The notes under the pieces are model-generated. The model did not search any database. It saw nothing but the letters and a program-made list of their open reading frames with translations, and had not been told where the DNA came from. From Acidobacteriota bacterium (GTDB lineage Bacteria > Acidobacteriota > Vicinamibacteria > Vicinamibacterales > UBA2999), in NCBI GenBank assembly GCA_021730945.1, contig JAKFYH010000020.1:1-43716 (forward strand): a DNA stretch of 43,716 nucleotides. Direction: 5' to 3'. Shown one piece after another: positions 23,370-31,674 of the stretch (positions are counted from its first letter, which is position 1; each line of letters opens with the position of its first letter). The position numbers and the translations under genes were made by a program.

Positions 23370-25193
23370 CTACCGGCCCTGACTGGTCGTCGGAGCACTA
23401 TCCAGTTTCGTGGGCTTCTTCGTGTGGAAGCCGGCCACATCCTGGTACGCCTTGGCCAGCGCGATGATCTCGAGCTCGCGATACGGCTGCCCGTAGATCA
23501 CGGCATTGGTCGGCGTGCCCGTGTCGGCAAAGCCGTTCGGCAGGTTGATGGCTGGATAGCCGGCCGAGTTGGCCATGCCGAAGTGCCGCTGCGTCGGCCC
23601 CTGCGGCGTCGGCGGCGGCGGTGTCGCGGGCGGCGTGGCCGGCGCGCCGGGCGGGCGTCCGCCCGGTCCGCCCACCCCGGTGTTGTTCGATCCCACGAGG
23701 TAGACATCGACGTGGGCGGTGGCCTTGGCCAGTTCCATCATCATCATCATGCGCGCGCGCTGCTGCTGCAGGTAGTCGGGCGCCGGAATCAGGCGGCCGC
23801 CGGCCTGGTTGCCGCCGCGCGTGCCCTTCATGCGCCCGGCGCGGATGTGCTCGTCGAAATACGCGGTCCGCTCGACGTTGAAGCCATTCACACTGGGATT
23901 GAACTCCGGCACGTTCACCGGGATGAACTGGGTGACGCCCAGGCCCCGCAGCGTCTCAAGCGTCTGCGCGGCGTTGGCCTTGGCCGAGGCATTGGTGATG
24001 CTGTCGAACGAGTCCTGAATAATCCCCACCTTCAGCTTCTTGACGTCGAACTGGGCGTTCCAGTTGAACGGCACGTCGGTCACGCTCATGTCGCGGCCAT
24101 CGGGCTTGGCGATGGCCTGCATGACGATGGCCGTGTCTTCGGCGTAGCGGCAGATCGGGCCGAGGCGATCGAGCGTCCACGACAGCGCCATCACGCCGTA
24201 GCGGCTGACGCGGCCAAAGGTGGGCCGCAGGCCGGCCAGGCCGCAGCGCGCCGACGGACTCAGGATCGAACCGCTGGTCTCGGTGCCAATCCCGAACGCG
24301 ACGCACCCGGCCGCGGTGGCCGACGAGGGGCCGGCCGACGAGCCGCTTGACCCTTGCGTCGGATCCCATGGACTCTTGGTCTGCCCGCCGAACCAGTTGT
24401 CGCCGCCGGCCAGTTCGCCGGTCGTGACCTTGGCAATCAGCACAGCGCCGGCATCGCGCAGCATCTCGACCACGCTGGCGTCGTAATCAAGCACTTGATC
24501 CTTGAACGGCGCCGATCCCCACGTCGTGGGATGCCCCTTCACCGAGATGATGTCCTTGGCGCCCCACGGAATGCCGTGCAATGGTCCCTTGTACTTGCCG
24601 GCGGCAATCTCGCTGTCGGCACGGCGCGCTTCGGCGCGGCCATAGTCATCGAGAAACGTCACCACGTTATTGAGCACCCCGTTGTAGCGGTGCAGGCGCG
24701 CCAGGTACATCTCGGTCAACTCGAGTGAACTCACCTGCCGGGTCCGCAGCAATTCAGCGAGATGGCGCACCGGCCAGAACGCGGCGTCTTCGAGGTTGGC
24801 CGGCCGCTTCACGGCCGGCGCGGCGCTCAGGCGGAAGGGCTGCCGGGTCTTGTTGACCGCCAGTCCGGGCACGACCGGACTGAAGTGAAACGGCGGCGAC
24901 ACATCGGGCGGAATGTGGAGCTTGCGAATGTCCTCGTAGCCGGCCAGGTTGCGATTGGCGCCCTCCACCAGGGCGGTGCGCTCTTCCTCGGTCAGGTCGA
25001 TGCCCGACAGCTTGAGCGCCTCGGTGACCATGGCCAGGTTCACCCGTTGGGCGCCGGCGTCCTGCATGCGCGCCCACAGAATGCCTGGAGCGAGGGTGGA
25101 ACCCAGGCCCGCGCCGGCAAAGTGCGCCATGAACCGGCGTCGGGTCTGGTCGATCTGTCCGCCGTGACCTTGGCGAGGGTGGATATTCTTCAT
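23370..25193 (-). CDS. Tat-exported amidase-signature hydrolase
   Basis: A 607-residue amidase-signature enzyme, which hydrolyses carboxamides through a Ser-cisSer-Lys triad. A twin-arginine signal (TRRRFMAHFAGAGLGSTLAP, from about residue 17) directs export. The catalytic Lys lies in IPWGAKDIISVKG. The serines lie in GSSGSSAGPSSATAAG and GIGTETSGSI. A Pro/Gly-rich insertion (GVGGPGGRPPGAPATPPATP) sits in the C-terminal third and is low-complexity. It is not GatA: it stands alone, is exported and is larger. The substrate cannot be told from sequence. Confidence 0.9.
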   Translation of the reverse strand: MKNIHPRQGHGGQIDQTRRRFMAHFAGAGLGSTLAPGILWARMQDAGAQRVNLAMVTEALKLSGIDLTEEERTALVEGANRNLAGYEDIRKLHIPPDVSPPFHFSPVVPGLAVNKTRQPFRLSAAPAVKRPANLEDAAFWPVRHLAELLRTRQVSSLELTEMYLARLHRYNGVLNNVVTFLDDYGRAEARRADSEIAAGKYKGPLHGIPWGAKDIISVKGHPTTWGSAPFKDQVLDYDASVVEMLRDAGAVLIAKVTTGELAGGDNWFGGQTKSPWDPTQGSSGSSAGPSSATAAGCVAFGIGTETSGSILSPSARCGLAGLRPTFGRVSRYGVMALSWTLDRLGPICRYAEDTAIVMQAIAKPDGRDMSVTDVPFNWNAQFDVKKLKVGIIQDSFDSITNASAKANAAQTLETLRGLGVTQFIPVNVPEFNPSVNGFNVERTAYFDEHIRAGRMKGTRGGNQAGGRLIPAPDYLQQQRARMMMMMELAKATAHVDVYLVGSNNTGVGGPGGRPPGAPATPPATPPPPTPQGPTQRHFGMANSAGYPAINLPNGFADTGTPTNAVIYGQPYRELEIIALAKAYQDVAGFHTKKPTKLDSAPTTSQGR

Positions 25194-25218
25194 AGCCGCC
25201 TAGTCTACCCAAATCGCA

Positions 25219-25224
25219 TAAAAT
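25219..25224 (+). promoter_or_regulatory. Candidate -10 element for the MFS exporter
   Basis: TAAAAT stands in the 40-bp gap between the divergent amidase and MFS genes. A start point about 7 nt downstream would fall almost on the TTG at 25233, giving a leaderless or very short-leader transcript. No convincing -35 is seen. Confidence 0.3.
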
Positions 25225-25232
25225 TGAGGCTC

Positions 25233-26468
25233 TTGCAAAACAGATTGAATCAAGCCGCCTTACGCATTGCGGTGGCACTCACCCATCGCAACTTCCGGCT
25301 GCTGTGGCTTGGCGCGCTCACTTCGAGCATCGGCACCTGGATGCAGAAGATCGCGCAAGCATGGCTGATTGTCACCATGACCGGGTCGGCGTCGGCGTTC
25401 TACATCGGCCTCGACAGCTTCGTCGGCGAGTTGCCCATCCTGCTGTTCACCCTGATCGGCGGCGTGGTCGCCGATCGCCGCGATCGGCGGCACATCATGT
25501 TGATGTCGCAGGTCACGCAGATGGCGATCGCCTTCATTCTGGCGGCGCTGGTGTACACCCAGACCATCCAAATCTGGATGATCCTGGGGCTCTCGTTCAT
25601 TTCGGGCTGCGCGCAAGCATTCGGCGGACCGGCCTACCAGTCGCTCATCCCCACCCTCGTCGGCAAGGATCACCTGCCCAACGCCGTGGCCCTCAACTCG
25701 ATCCAGTTCAACCTGGCCCGTGTGATTGGGCCGATTGTGGCGGGCACGGCCCTGGCCGTCTTCGGCATGGTCGCCTGCTTCGGCCTGAACGGCATCTCGT
25801 TCCTGTTCGTGATCGCCGCGATCCTCGCGCTACGCAACGTGCACGTGCCGCCGACGGCCACCACCAACATGGTGGAGCAGATGAAGGACGGCCTGCGCTA
25901 CGTGCGCGACTCGCGCAACCTGAAGATCGTGACCGCGCTCGGCTTCACCGGTGCGTTCCTCGGCTTGCCGCTGCTCACCTTCCTGCCGGTCATCACCAAG
26001 GACGTGTTCCAGCAGGACGTGGCGTTCTATTCGTGGCTGATGACCTGTTCGGGCGCCGGCGCGGTCACCGGCGCACTGATCGTGGCGTGGATCGGCCGGC
26101 ACCGCCACATCGGACGGGTGTTGCTGGTGTCGCTCGGCCTGTTCGGCTTCGCGATGGCGGCCTTCTCGCTGTCGCGCACGCCGCTCTTGAGCGCCGCCAT
26201 CCTGTTTCTGGCCGGCGCGCTGCTGGTGATGTGCTTCTCGCTCACCACCTCGCTGGCGCAACTGCTGGCACCGGGTGAACTGCGGGGCCGCGTGGTCAGC
26301 ATTTACATGGTGGCGTTTCGCGGCGGCTCGCCGCTCGGCGGCCTGGCCAGCGGCTGGCTGGTCACCCAGGTCGGCTCGGCCCCGACGGTGCTGCTGGTCA
26401 ACGGCCTCGTGCTCGCCGCCATCGCCAGCTTCTTCCTGGTGAAGGGTCACGGGCTCAAGGACGTCTAA
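25233..26468 (+). CDS. MFS exporter of the EntS-like (MFS_3) group
   Basis: A 12-helix major facilitator of about 411 residues. The start is uncertain: TTG at 25233 or 25245, or GTG at 25272, are in frame, and none has a good ribosome binding site. The family opening LTHRNFRLLWLGALTSSIGTWMQ is present in all cases. The loop 2-3 motif GGVVADRRDRRHIM and the repeated half GRVVSIYMVAFRGGSPLGGLASG are clear. EntS-like members export siderophores or drugs; nothing here shows the substrate. The gene ends just before an 18-bp minisatellite. Confidence 0.9.
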   Translation: MQNRLNQAALRIAVALTHRNFRLLWLGALTSSIGTWMQKIAQAWLIVTMTGSASAFYIGLDSFVGELPILLFTLIGGVVADRRDRRHIMLMSQVTQMAIAFILAALVYTQTIQIWMILGLSFISGCAQAFGGPAYQSLIPTLVGKDHLPNAVALNSIQFNLARVIGPIVAGTALAVFGMVACFGLNGISFLFVIAAILALRNVHVPPTATTNMVEQMKDGLRYVRDSRNLKIVTALGFTGAFLGLPLLTFLPVITKDVFQQDVAFYSWLMTCSGAGAVTGALIVAWIGRHRHIGRVLLVSLGLFGFAMAAFSLSRTPLLSAAILFLAGALLVMCFSLTTSLAQLLAPGELRGRVVSIYMVAFRGGSPLGGLASGWLVTQVGSAPTVLLVNGLVLAAIASFFLVKGHGLKDV

Positions 26469-26477
26469 CGGAACCTG

Positions 26478-26536
26478 GCGGGAGGGCACGGCTTGTCGGG
26501 AGGGCACGGCTCGTCGGGAGGGCACTGCTCGTCGGG
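26478..26536. repeat. 18-bp minisatellite after the MFS gene
   Basis: Three units of GGGAGGGCACGGCTTGTC-type 18-bp repeat, the reverse complement of the array at 27491-27612. It fills the gap between the MFS stop codon and the 3' end of the frameshifted thioesterase gene. Confidence 0.85.
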
Positions 26537-26549
26537 ACCGCCTATCCGC

Positions 26550-26962
26550 TCAGGCCGTCGCGTCAACTGCCATCATGGTCGCGGTCATCTTCGCCAGCAC
26601 ACGCGTTCGGGTGGAGTCGAAGACCGCGCCATCGCATACCGTCAAGGTTCGCCCTGACTGCACACCTTTCCCACGGCAATCACGCAGGCGGACTTCGCGG
26701 GCTTCAGGAAGTTGATCTTGAACTCGACCGTCAGCACTTCGCGGCCCTCCGGAATCATGGTCAGTGCCGCGTAGCCGCACGCGACGTCAGCCAGGCTCGC
26801 CGCGATGCCGCCGTGCATCGCCATGCTGTTTTGCGTCATGCGCTCGTCGAAGGCGCAGCCAATGGTCACGGTGCCGGATTCAACGGACTCGAGGCTGGCG
26901 CCCAGCGTCCGCATGAACCCCTGTCTGTCAAAGCTCTGACGAATGCGATCCGTGGCTTCCAT
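26550..26962 (-). pseudogene. PaaI-like hotdog thioesterase with a single-base frameshift
   Basis: The first part (26962 to about 26675) reads as a PaaI-type acyl-CoA thioesterase, with MAMHGGIAASLADVACGYAA carrying the family's HGG and Asp region and VEFKINFLKPAKSACVIAVGK. It then runs into a stop at 26642. The rest of the domain (VQSGRTLTVCDGAVFDSTRTRVLAKMTATMMAV) continues in another frame to 26550. One extra base in AAGGTGTGCAG (for example AAGGTGGTGCAG) restores GKVVQSGRTL, so a 1-bp deletion near 26675 is likely. It is either a recent mutation or a sequence error. Confidence 0.8.
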
Positions 26963-26992
26963 TGAAGCCCCATGTTACAGTGCGCGGCAGAA

Positions 26993-27268
26993 ATGGATTT
27001 CTGGCAGGCTCACGGCTGGCTGTTTCTCATCGGCATCACGGTGTTTCCGCGCCTGACGATGCTGCTGGCCGTGTCGGTGCCGTTTGGATTCCTGGCGTGG
27101 GCCGGCTGGCTGTTCTTCCCCCACCTGACGGTCGCGATCCTGGCGACCACCTATTACTGGCACACCAACCCGGTGCTCTGCGTGATCGCGTGGTTTGTGG
27201 CACTCGGCGGTACTGCGGGCGAAGGCAAGGTCGCGTCGAGGCGGATAAAGAAGACGCAGACCCGCTGA
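26993..27268 (+). CDS. Small inner-membrane protein
   Basis: A 91-residue protein starting MDFWQAHGWLFLIGITVFPRL. Two to three hydrophobic segments are present (about 10-45 and 48-75) with a conserved-looking TTYYWHTNPVLCVIAWFVALGG and a basic tail. I have an impression of similar small membrane proteins in other Gram-negative bacteria, but know no function. An upstream in-frame ATG at 26972 is less likely because it would put MLQCAAE before the aromatic N-terminus. Confidence 0.6.
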   Translation: MDFWQAHGWLFLIGITVFPRLTMLLAVSVPFGFLAWAGWLFFPHLTVAILATTYYWHTNPVLCVIAWFVALGGTAGEGKVASRRIKKTQTR

Positions 27269-27480
27269 TCAAGGATCCGCGAGGCGATTTCGGCCTTGGC
27301 AGCGAGAATCAGTTTCTGCGCCCGCGGCATGGCGGGGAGCGCCTCGATCGGCGACGGGCATTGGACGAGTTCGGATTCGGTTTCGGGCTCGATCGCATGT
27401 CGGGCGACGCAGTCGGGGCACACCCCGGCCTCGTCATCGGTGGTGTGACACGCACAATCGCAGCCAGCGCCTTCGGTCAC
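27154..27480 (-). CDS. Possible small cysteine-rich protein (doubtful)
   Basis: From a GTG at 27480 an open frame of about 108 residues begins MTEGAGCDCACHTTDDEAGVCPDC, with two C-x-C/C-x2-C groups that could bind metal, then a helical MPRAQKLILAAKAEIASRIL. It overlaps the convergent membrane-protein gene by about 115 bp, which is rare for two real genes. Without it, 27269-27632 contains only the minisatellite. Reported with low confidence. Confidence 0.25.
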   Translation of the reverse strand: MTEGAGCDCACHTTDDEAGVCPDCVARHAIEPETESELVQCPSPIEALPAMPRAQKLILAAKAEIASRILDQRVCVFFIRLDATLPSPAVPPSATNHAITQSTGLVCQ

Positions 27481-27490
27481 TGCCGCAACT

Positions 27491-27612
27491 TCTGATCCCG
27501 ACAAAAAATGCCCTCCCGACAAGAGGTGCCCTCCCGACAAGAAGTGCCCTCCCGACAGGAGATGCCCTCCCGACAAGAAGTGCCCTCCCGTTCAGGAGAT
27601 GCCCTCCCGTCT
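27491..27612. repeat. 18-bp minisatellite array
   Basis: About six head-to-tail units of TGCCCTCCCGACAAGAAG (starting at 27509, 27527, 27545, 27563 and 27581) with degenerate ends; the last full unit is 19 bp. There are no unique spacers, so it is not a CRISPR array. It is the longest of four copies of this family in the window. Confidence 0.92.
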
Positions 27613-27632
27613 GGCGCAGCGTGGCCAGCCGA

Positions 27633-28775
27633 CTACTGCGGCTTCTTTGCCGCTTCGCGCTCCCTTGACCGCGCGCCTGACAGGATGTTCGACATCGCGT
27701 AGTTGCCCTCGTGGCAGGCATACTCATAGATCATCTCGTCGATGCGATTGAACGGCAGCTCGCCGGTGACCGGCGCGGTGAAGCTGTCGGGGTCGTCCAT
27801 CGTAAATCGATAGCGAATGGTGTCGGGGCCGGTGCGCGTGAAGCGCTCGGTCACCTTCAACCGCTCCGACGCGCCACGGTAGGCCCACAGGATGCTGGTC
27901 TGCGCCAACTGCAGCGGATGGATCTGGGTGGTTTCGACCACCAGCGTATCGCCTTCCCACCGGCCAATCGAATCACCAAACCACGGACGAAGGCTGGCCG
28001 GGGCGTGCTCGCCGCTCAGCCGAATCACCCGCGCATCGTGATTCATCTCGGTCAGGATCATCACGTGATCCCGCGTCTGCACGATGGTGTAGTTGTTGTT
28101 GTAGAAGTAGTTGGGCAGCATCGGCGGCCCGGCGTTCGAGCCGAACGAGAGCAGGCAGCGGTCGGCCAGCGGCCGCATCTCGGGATGGTCGAATTCGCCA
28201 AACGCCTTCGCCCGGGCGGCCGCTTCCGCAAGACGCTTCCGGCCCGCATCGGTCGGTGCCGGCATGCGGCCATTCGGCGGATCGATGATGATCGAACTAC
28301 GGGCCACGCCGTCGATGCGAATCACGTTCAGACCCGGGTCCAGCCAGAAGCCGTTGTAACCGCCGACCGCCCCGCCCGCGGCCTCGGAGATTAACTCGAT
28401 GAACGATTTCTCACCCGGCGCGGTGAACCCGCCTGAGCCGCCGCCCTTGGGCGGCGCGGCCCGATTGGGATCGCTCGGCTGGTCGCGATACTCCTCCACC
28501 TGTTGCGCGCGTTGCTCGATGGCGGTGGCCTGCTGATCCGTCAGCGTCGTGCCTTGCGCACTCATGCGCTCGAGCGGCGTCTGCGTCTCGTTGGTCCAGT
28601 TGCCTTGCAGGTCGGGCTTGCCATCGGAGGTGCGGGGCATCACCCAGGGCTTCGGCTTGGCGGCCGGCACTTGCGCCGCTTGCGGCGCAGGCGCCTGCCC
28701 CATCACCGGCACCACAACACCGCCCAACACACACACGACAAAGGCGCCGATCGCTCGCGTGAAACCACGGCTCAT
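27633..28775 (-). CDS. Secreted protein of an acidobacterial family of unknown function
   Basis: A 380-residue exported protein with a signal peptide (AIGAFVVCVLGGVVVPVMGQA). It carries the segments SDGKPDLQGNWTN, RCLLSFGSNAGPPMLPNYFYNNN, VMILTEMNHDARVIRL and WFGDSIGRWEGDTLVVET. I associate this word set with a large paralogous family in Acidobacteria and some alphaproteobacteria, whose function I do not know. The latter half is rich in beta strands and ends with an ACHEGNYAMSNILSGAR segment. It probably acts in the periplasm or on the surface. Confidence 0.75.
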   Translation of the reverse strand: MSRGFTRAIGAFVVCVLGGVVVPVMGQAPAPQAAQVPAAKPKPWVMPRTSDGKPDLQGNWTNETQTPLERMSAQGTTLTDQQATAIEQRAQQVEEYRDQPSDPNRAAPPKGGGSGGFTAPGEKSFIELISEAAGGAVGGYNGFWLDPGLNVIRIDGVARSSIIIDPPNGRMPAPTDAGRKRLAEAAARAKAFGEFDHPEMRPLADRCLLSFGSNAGPPMLPNYFYNNNYTIVQTRDHVMILTEMNHDARVIRLSGEHAPASLRPWFGDSIGRWEGDTLVVETTQIHPLQLAQTSILWAYRGASERLKVTERFTRTGPDTIRYRFTMDDPDSFTAPVTGELPFNRIDEMIYEYACHEGNYAMSNILSGARSREREAAKKPQ

Positions 28776-28837
28776 GGTGTCCTCCGGTACGACCTGATTC
28801 TAGACCTGATTTAGCCACCGGGGACACAGAGAACACC

Positions 28838-28861
28838 GAGTCACTCATTGATGAGTGACTC
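28838..28861. repeat. Perfect 24-bp palindrome in a dispersed CACAGAGAACAC repeat
   Basis: GAGTCACTCAT (28838-28848) and ATGAGTGACTC (28851-28861) form an 11-bp perfect stem with a 2-bp centre. It is flanked by GGGGACACAGAGAACACCGA on the left and CCGGAGTCCTCTGTGGCC on the right, the halves of a dispersed repeat. It lies between two minus-strand genes and could act as an attenuator or terminator, or as an operator. Confidence 0.6.
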
Positions 28862-28885
28862 CCGGAGTCCTCTGTGGCCGACCAG

Positions 28886-30064
28886 TCAGAGAGAATCAAG
28901 AAACGCCCGCAGTGCCCGACGCAGGGGGGCGGTCGTCGTGCGGAAGCGTTCGATCACGCCAGCGGCTTCCCCGCCGTGCCTCAGGATGGCGTCGTCAAGT
29001 GAGGCCGAGCCGCCGTCGTGCATCAAGGTGCGGCGGAAGCGCAGGCCCCAGAGCGCCGGGGTCCGAATCTCGTCCGGCTGCGCGGCCCCTTGCACAATGC
29101 CGTCGCCGGTACCGACATCGTGCAGCAGTAAATCGGAAAAGAGCGCCACCGTCTGGCGATTGAGGGATGCCGACCGATTGGCGCCGGTCATGAGGGCCGG
29201 CGTATGGCACGACGCACAGCCCACGTCGGCAAAGACCTGCTCCCCGATCCTGGCCTCGGCGGTGATGGTGCCGCGGGCGGGCGGCGCCAGGAACTTCATG
29301 AAGGCCTCGAAGTTATCGATTGCGCGCTTGCCCGTGCGCGGGTCCACCAGATCCTCGGGATCCTTCACCAGGTCGCACTCGCGCATCTGCGCCGGCGAGA
29401 TGCCGCCGTGCGGTTCGTCCGGAAACAGGTCGTTGGTGATGCCCATCTCGTTGGTGTAGGCATCGCCGGCAAAGGTCAGGAGCGTCGCGATCTGCGCCTT
29501 CCAGCCAAAGCGTCCGACCCGGCGCTGGCCGGAGGCGACATCGGTGACGATGGCCGCGCGACCACTGATGCCGTCGCGGTCGCGATCGAAAGGGTCTTCG
29601 AGGGCCAGCAGGGTTTCGTCGGCAATGGCCTCGATCAGTCCGGCGCCAAACAGCGGCACCGATGTGCGCCGGGCAATCACGGTGGCCTCGGCGGGAATCA
29701 CCGCCTGGCAGCGATGATTCGGGATGGAAAACAACTGGAAGAGCGTCGTGCCCCCCACTTCGCGAAACGAGCCATCGGCGTGGCGGCCGCCGACGCGCAG
29801 TTCGGTCATGGGACTGCCGCCGCCAATCGCCGGCACGTTGTGGCACGAGGCGCAGCCGGTGCCGTTGAACAGCGGGCCAAGCCCCTCTCCGGGTTCTTCG
29901 ATCTCGCGAAAGTCGTCAAGTCCCAGCCGGAACTCCTCGAACTCCCGCGGCGTCGAGCCCGCCAGCGGATCCCCCGGCGCGGCCGGCGACTGCGCCCCGG
30001 CGTGAAACGCCGTCGCCGCCATGACCAGGCTGATGGCGCCGGCAAGCCAGTGCCGCGGCCTCAT
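28886..30064 (-). CDS. Periplasmic di-heme cytochrome c-like protein (DUF1111 group)
   Basis: About 392 residues. The ATG at 30064 overlaps the previous stop (ATGA) and gives a signal peptide (MRPRHWLAGAISLVMAATAF). Two c-type heme sites are seen: CASCHNVPAIGGG (C71, C74, H75) and a second CASCHTPAL at about residue 293. Further family segments are the metal-site-like DRDRDGISGRAAIV and FGWKAQIATLLTFAGDAYTNEMGIT. Members are often called thiol oxidoreductases, but a redox substrate is rarely known. It is the last gene of the barrel-cupredoxin-di-heme operon, so electron transfer to or from the CuA protein is plausible. Confidence 0.9.
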   Translation of the reverse strand: MRPRHWLAGAISLVMAATAFHAGAQSPAAPGDPLAGSTPREFEEFRLGLDDFREIEEPGEGLGPLFNGTGCASCHNVPAIGGGSPMTELRVGGRHADGSFREVGGTTLFQLFSIPNHRCQAVIPAEATVIARRTSVPLFGAGLIEAIADETLLALEDPFDRDRDGISGRAAIVTDVASGQRRVGRFGWKAQIATLLTFAGDAYTNEMGITNDLFPDEPHGGISPAQMRECDLVKDPEDLVDPRTGKRAIDNFEAFMKFLAPPARGTITAEARIGEQVFADVGCASCHTPALMTGANRSASLNRQTVALFSDLLLHDVGTGDGIVQGAAQPDEIRTPALWGLRFRRTLMHDGGSASLDDAILRHGGEAAGVIERFRTTTAPLRRALRAFLDSL

Positions 30065-30453
30065 TTGACGATCAGCGTGGCGCGCATGGCGGTATGGCCG
30101 GCGCCGCACGGGCGCGAACACTCGATGATGAAGCGGCCAGCCTCGACGGCGGTGTAGGTCACCACGGTCACGCCGCGGCGCCGTTTCGGGATGGCGACGT
30201 CAACCGGCGTGCCGATGATGCGAAAGCCGTGGTCGGTGTCCTCGCTGGTCAGGTGAAACTCGATCACCGTGCCCTTCTCGACGACGATCTCAGAGGGCGA
30301 GAAGGCAAAGCGTTCGGCTGTCACCTTGACAATCTTGACTGGCGCCCGATTTGGCGATTGATGGACCTTGAGGTCGCTTCGCTCAGCCGCCGTTGCCGGC
30401 ACGCACCACATGAGAGCAACACACAGAAGGCCGGCAACGCTTGCTTCGCGCAT
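30061..30453 (-). CDS. Exported cupredoxin with a CuA-type site
   Basis: A 130-residue periplasmic cupredoxin. The ATG at 30453 (2 nt after the upstream stop) gives a signal peptide (MREASVAGLLCVALMW...ATAA). The ligand set is that of the binuclear CuA centre in cytochrome oxidase subunit II: H75 (DTDHGF), then C112-x3-C116-x3-H120-x2-M123 in ECSRPCGAGHTAM. No oxidase gene lies nearby, so this is a free-standing CuA electron carrier. It overlaps the di-heme gene by ATGA. Confidence 0.88.
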   Translation of the reverse strand: MREASVAGLLCVALMWCVPATAAERSDLKVHQSPNRAPVKIVKVTAERFAFSPSEIVVEKGTVIEFHLTSEDTDHGFRIIGTPVDVAIPKRRRGVTVVTYTAVEAGRFIIECSRPCGAGHTAMRATLIVK

Positions 30454-30455
30454 GA

Positions 30456-31616
30456 CTAAAACCACCACCCGATGCCTGCGTTAATCTGCCAGGGCGCGCG
30501 CACCACGCCGCTCTTGTTGCGAGCGCGCACCACGTCGAACTTGAAGGCCACGTCTGGATCCGGGTAATACGTGGCGCCCACGACCACCGCCGACCGCTGG
30601 AACTCGGCCAGCGGCAAATAGCCGTCCGGCATCCGGTTCTGGGTGTCGAACTTCTCGTAGCGGCCGAAGACCACCACTTCATGCGTCCAGGCGTTGGGGC
30701 TGACGCGGGTGGCCGCCTCGGCGTAGGCACCCAGCAGGCGGCTGGCCACGTTGGGATTGATCCCGGACTGCTGCTGCAGCGCGCGATTGAGATCGCCGGC
30801 GCCGTCGATGGTGACCATCGACCACTGGCCACGCAGCTCGTGGCGGCCGCGGCGATATCGGGCATCAAGTGAACCGACACCGACGCCCGGCGTCTCGATC
30901 GTGAGCCGGGTCAGCCCGAAGCCGCTGCCGCCACGCCAGAAGCTCGCGCCCGACGTGAGCCCGCCGCGCCGGAACTCGAGACGCCCGGCGATGGCCGGCT
31001 CACTCGCGTCAGCCCGTGCCCCTTGCTGGCGGCCGCCCTTGATCCCTTCGTCGGCGCTGAAGCCGGTCGCGTCGAGGCCGGGCAGCACGTAGGCACGGTA
31101 CGACAGCCCGCCGCCGAGCTCGCCGAACACGCCCGCCCCGGTATCGCGCCAGGTCGTCGGCACGATCACGGTATCGACGAACGTGCGCTCCACGCCGTTG
31201 AAGGTCGGCGGCTCATGACGCTCGTTCTGGATGCCCACCGGCACCAGCACCATGCCGGCCCGCAGGTTAAGGCGGCGATGGACCATCAGGTCGATGTAGG
31301 CCTGCTCCACCGCAACTTCGCCGGACTCCTCGCCACCCTCGACCAGGGCATGCTCGACCTCCACCTCGGACCAGAACTTGAGGCGGTCGGAAAAGCTGTG
31401 CCCAATCATCAGCACGAACCGATGTAGATCGGTCGCCGTCGGCTGGGCCTGCTCCTTGTTGAGGTGCAGTTCCATGTAGCCCGACAGCGTCGGTACGCCC
31501 TCGCGGGACGGGTTCGCGGGCGTTTGCGCCAGGGCCGGGCCACCGGCCCAGAGCAGACCACAAACCGCCAGGAAATTCAGTCGCGCTAACTTATTTAAGC
31601 TACTCATCCAAATCAA
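30456..31616 (-). CDS. Outer-membrane beta-barrel (porin-like) protein
   Basis: A 386-residue barrel with a signal peptide (ARLNFLAVCGLLWAGGPALAQ), alternating amphipathic strands, and a terminal aromatic residue (GIGWWF), typical of Bam-inserted proteins. The sequence resembles porins of the OprP/OprO-like type in places (SGYMELHLNKE, SFSDRLKFWSEVEVEHA, AYIDLMVHRRLNLRAGMVLVPVG). The first ATG may be at 31616 or 31607. It heads a tightly spaced operon with the CuA cupredoxin and the di-heme protein, which suggests transport of a metal or redox-active substrate. Confidence 0.85.
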   Translation of the reverse strand: MIWMSSLNKLARLNFLAVCGLLWAGGPALAQTPANPSREGVPTLSGYMELHLNKEQAQPTATDLHRFVLMIGHSFSDRLKFWSEVEVEHALVEGGEESGEVAVEQAYIDLMVHRRLNLRAGMVLVPVGIQNERHEPPTFNGVERTFVDTVIVPTTWRDTGAGVFGELGGGLSYRAYVLPGLDATGFSADEGIKGGRQQGARADASEPAIAGRLEFRRGGLTSGASFWRGGSGFGLTRLTIETPGVGVGSLDARYRRGRHELRGQWSMVTIDGAGDLNRALQQQSGINPNVASRLLGAYAEAATRVSPNAWTHEVVVFGRYEKFDTQNRMPDGYLPLAEFQRSAVVVGATYYPDPDVAFKFDVVRARNKSGVVRAPWQINAGIGWWF

Positions 31617-31674
31617 TATTTTGAGTCACCAAAATAGCGGGGCAGTCCAATACTGTCAAGCAGAAAAGCGTGAT

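Noticed and set aside
24762-25232. Extension of the MFS frame upstream across the amidase gene
   Set aside because: The extra codons lie opposite the amidase N-terminus, which has a Tat signal and conserved start, and add nothing resembling a transporter.
26962-27495. Alternative plus-strand frame over the small membrane protein
   Set aside because: It has no hydrophobic or conserved segments, whereas the frame starting at 26993 encodes a coherent membrane protein.
27491-27612. CRISPR-like array of short direct repeats
   Set aside because: The 18-bp units abut with no unique spacers, and no cas genes are present, so it is a minisatellite.
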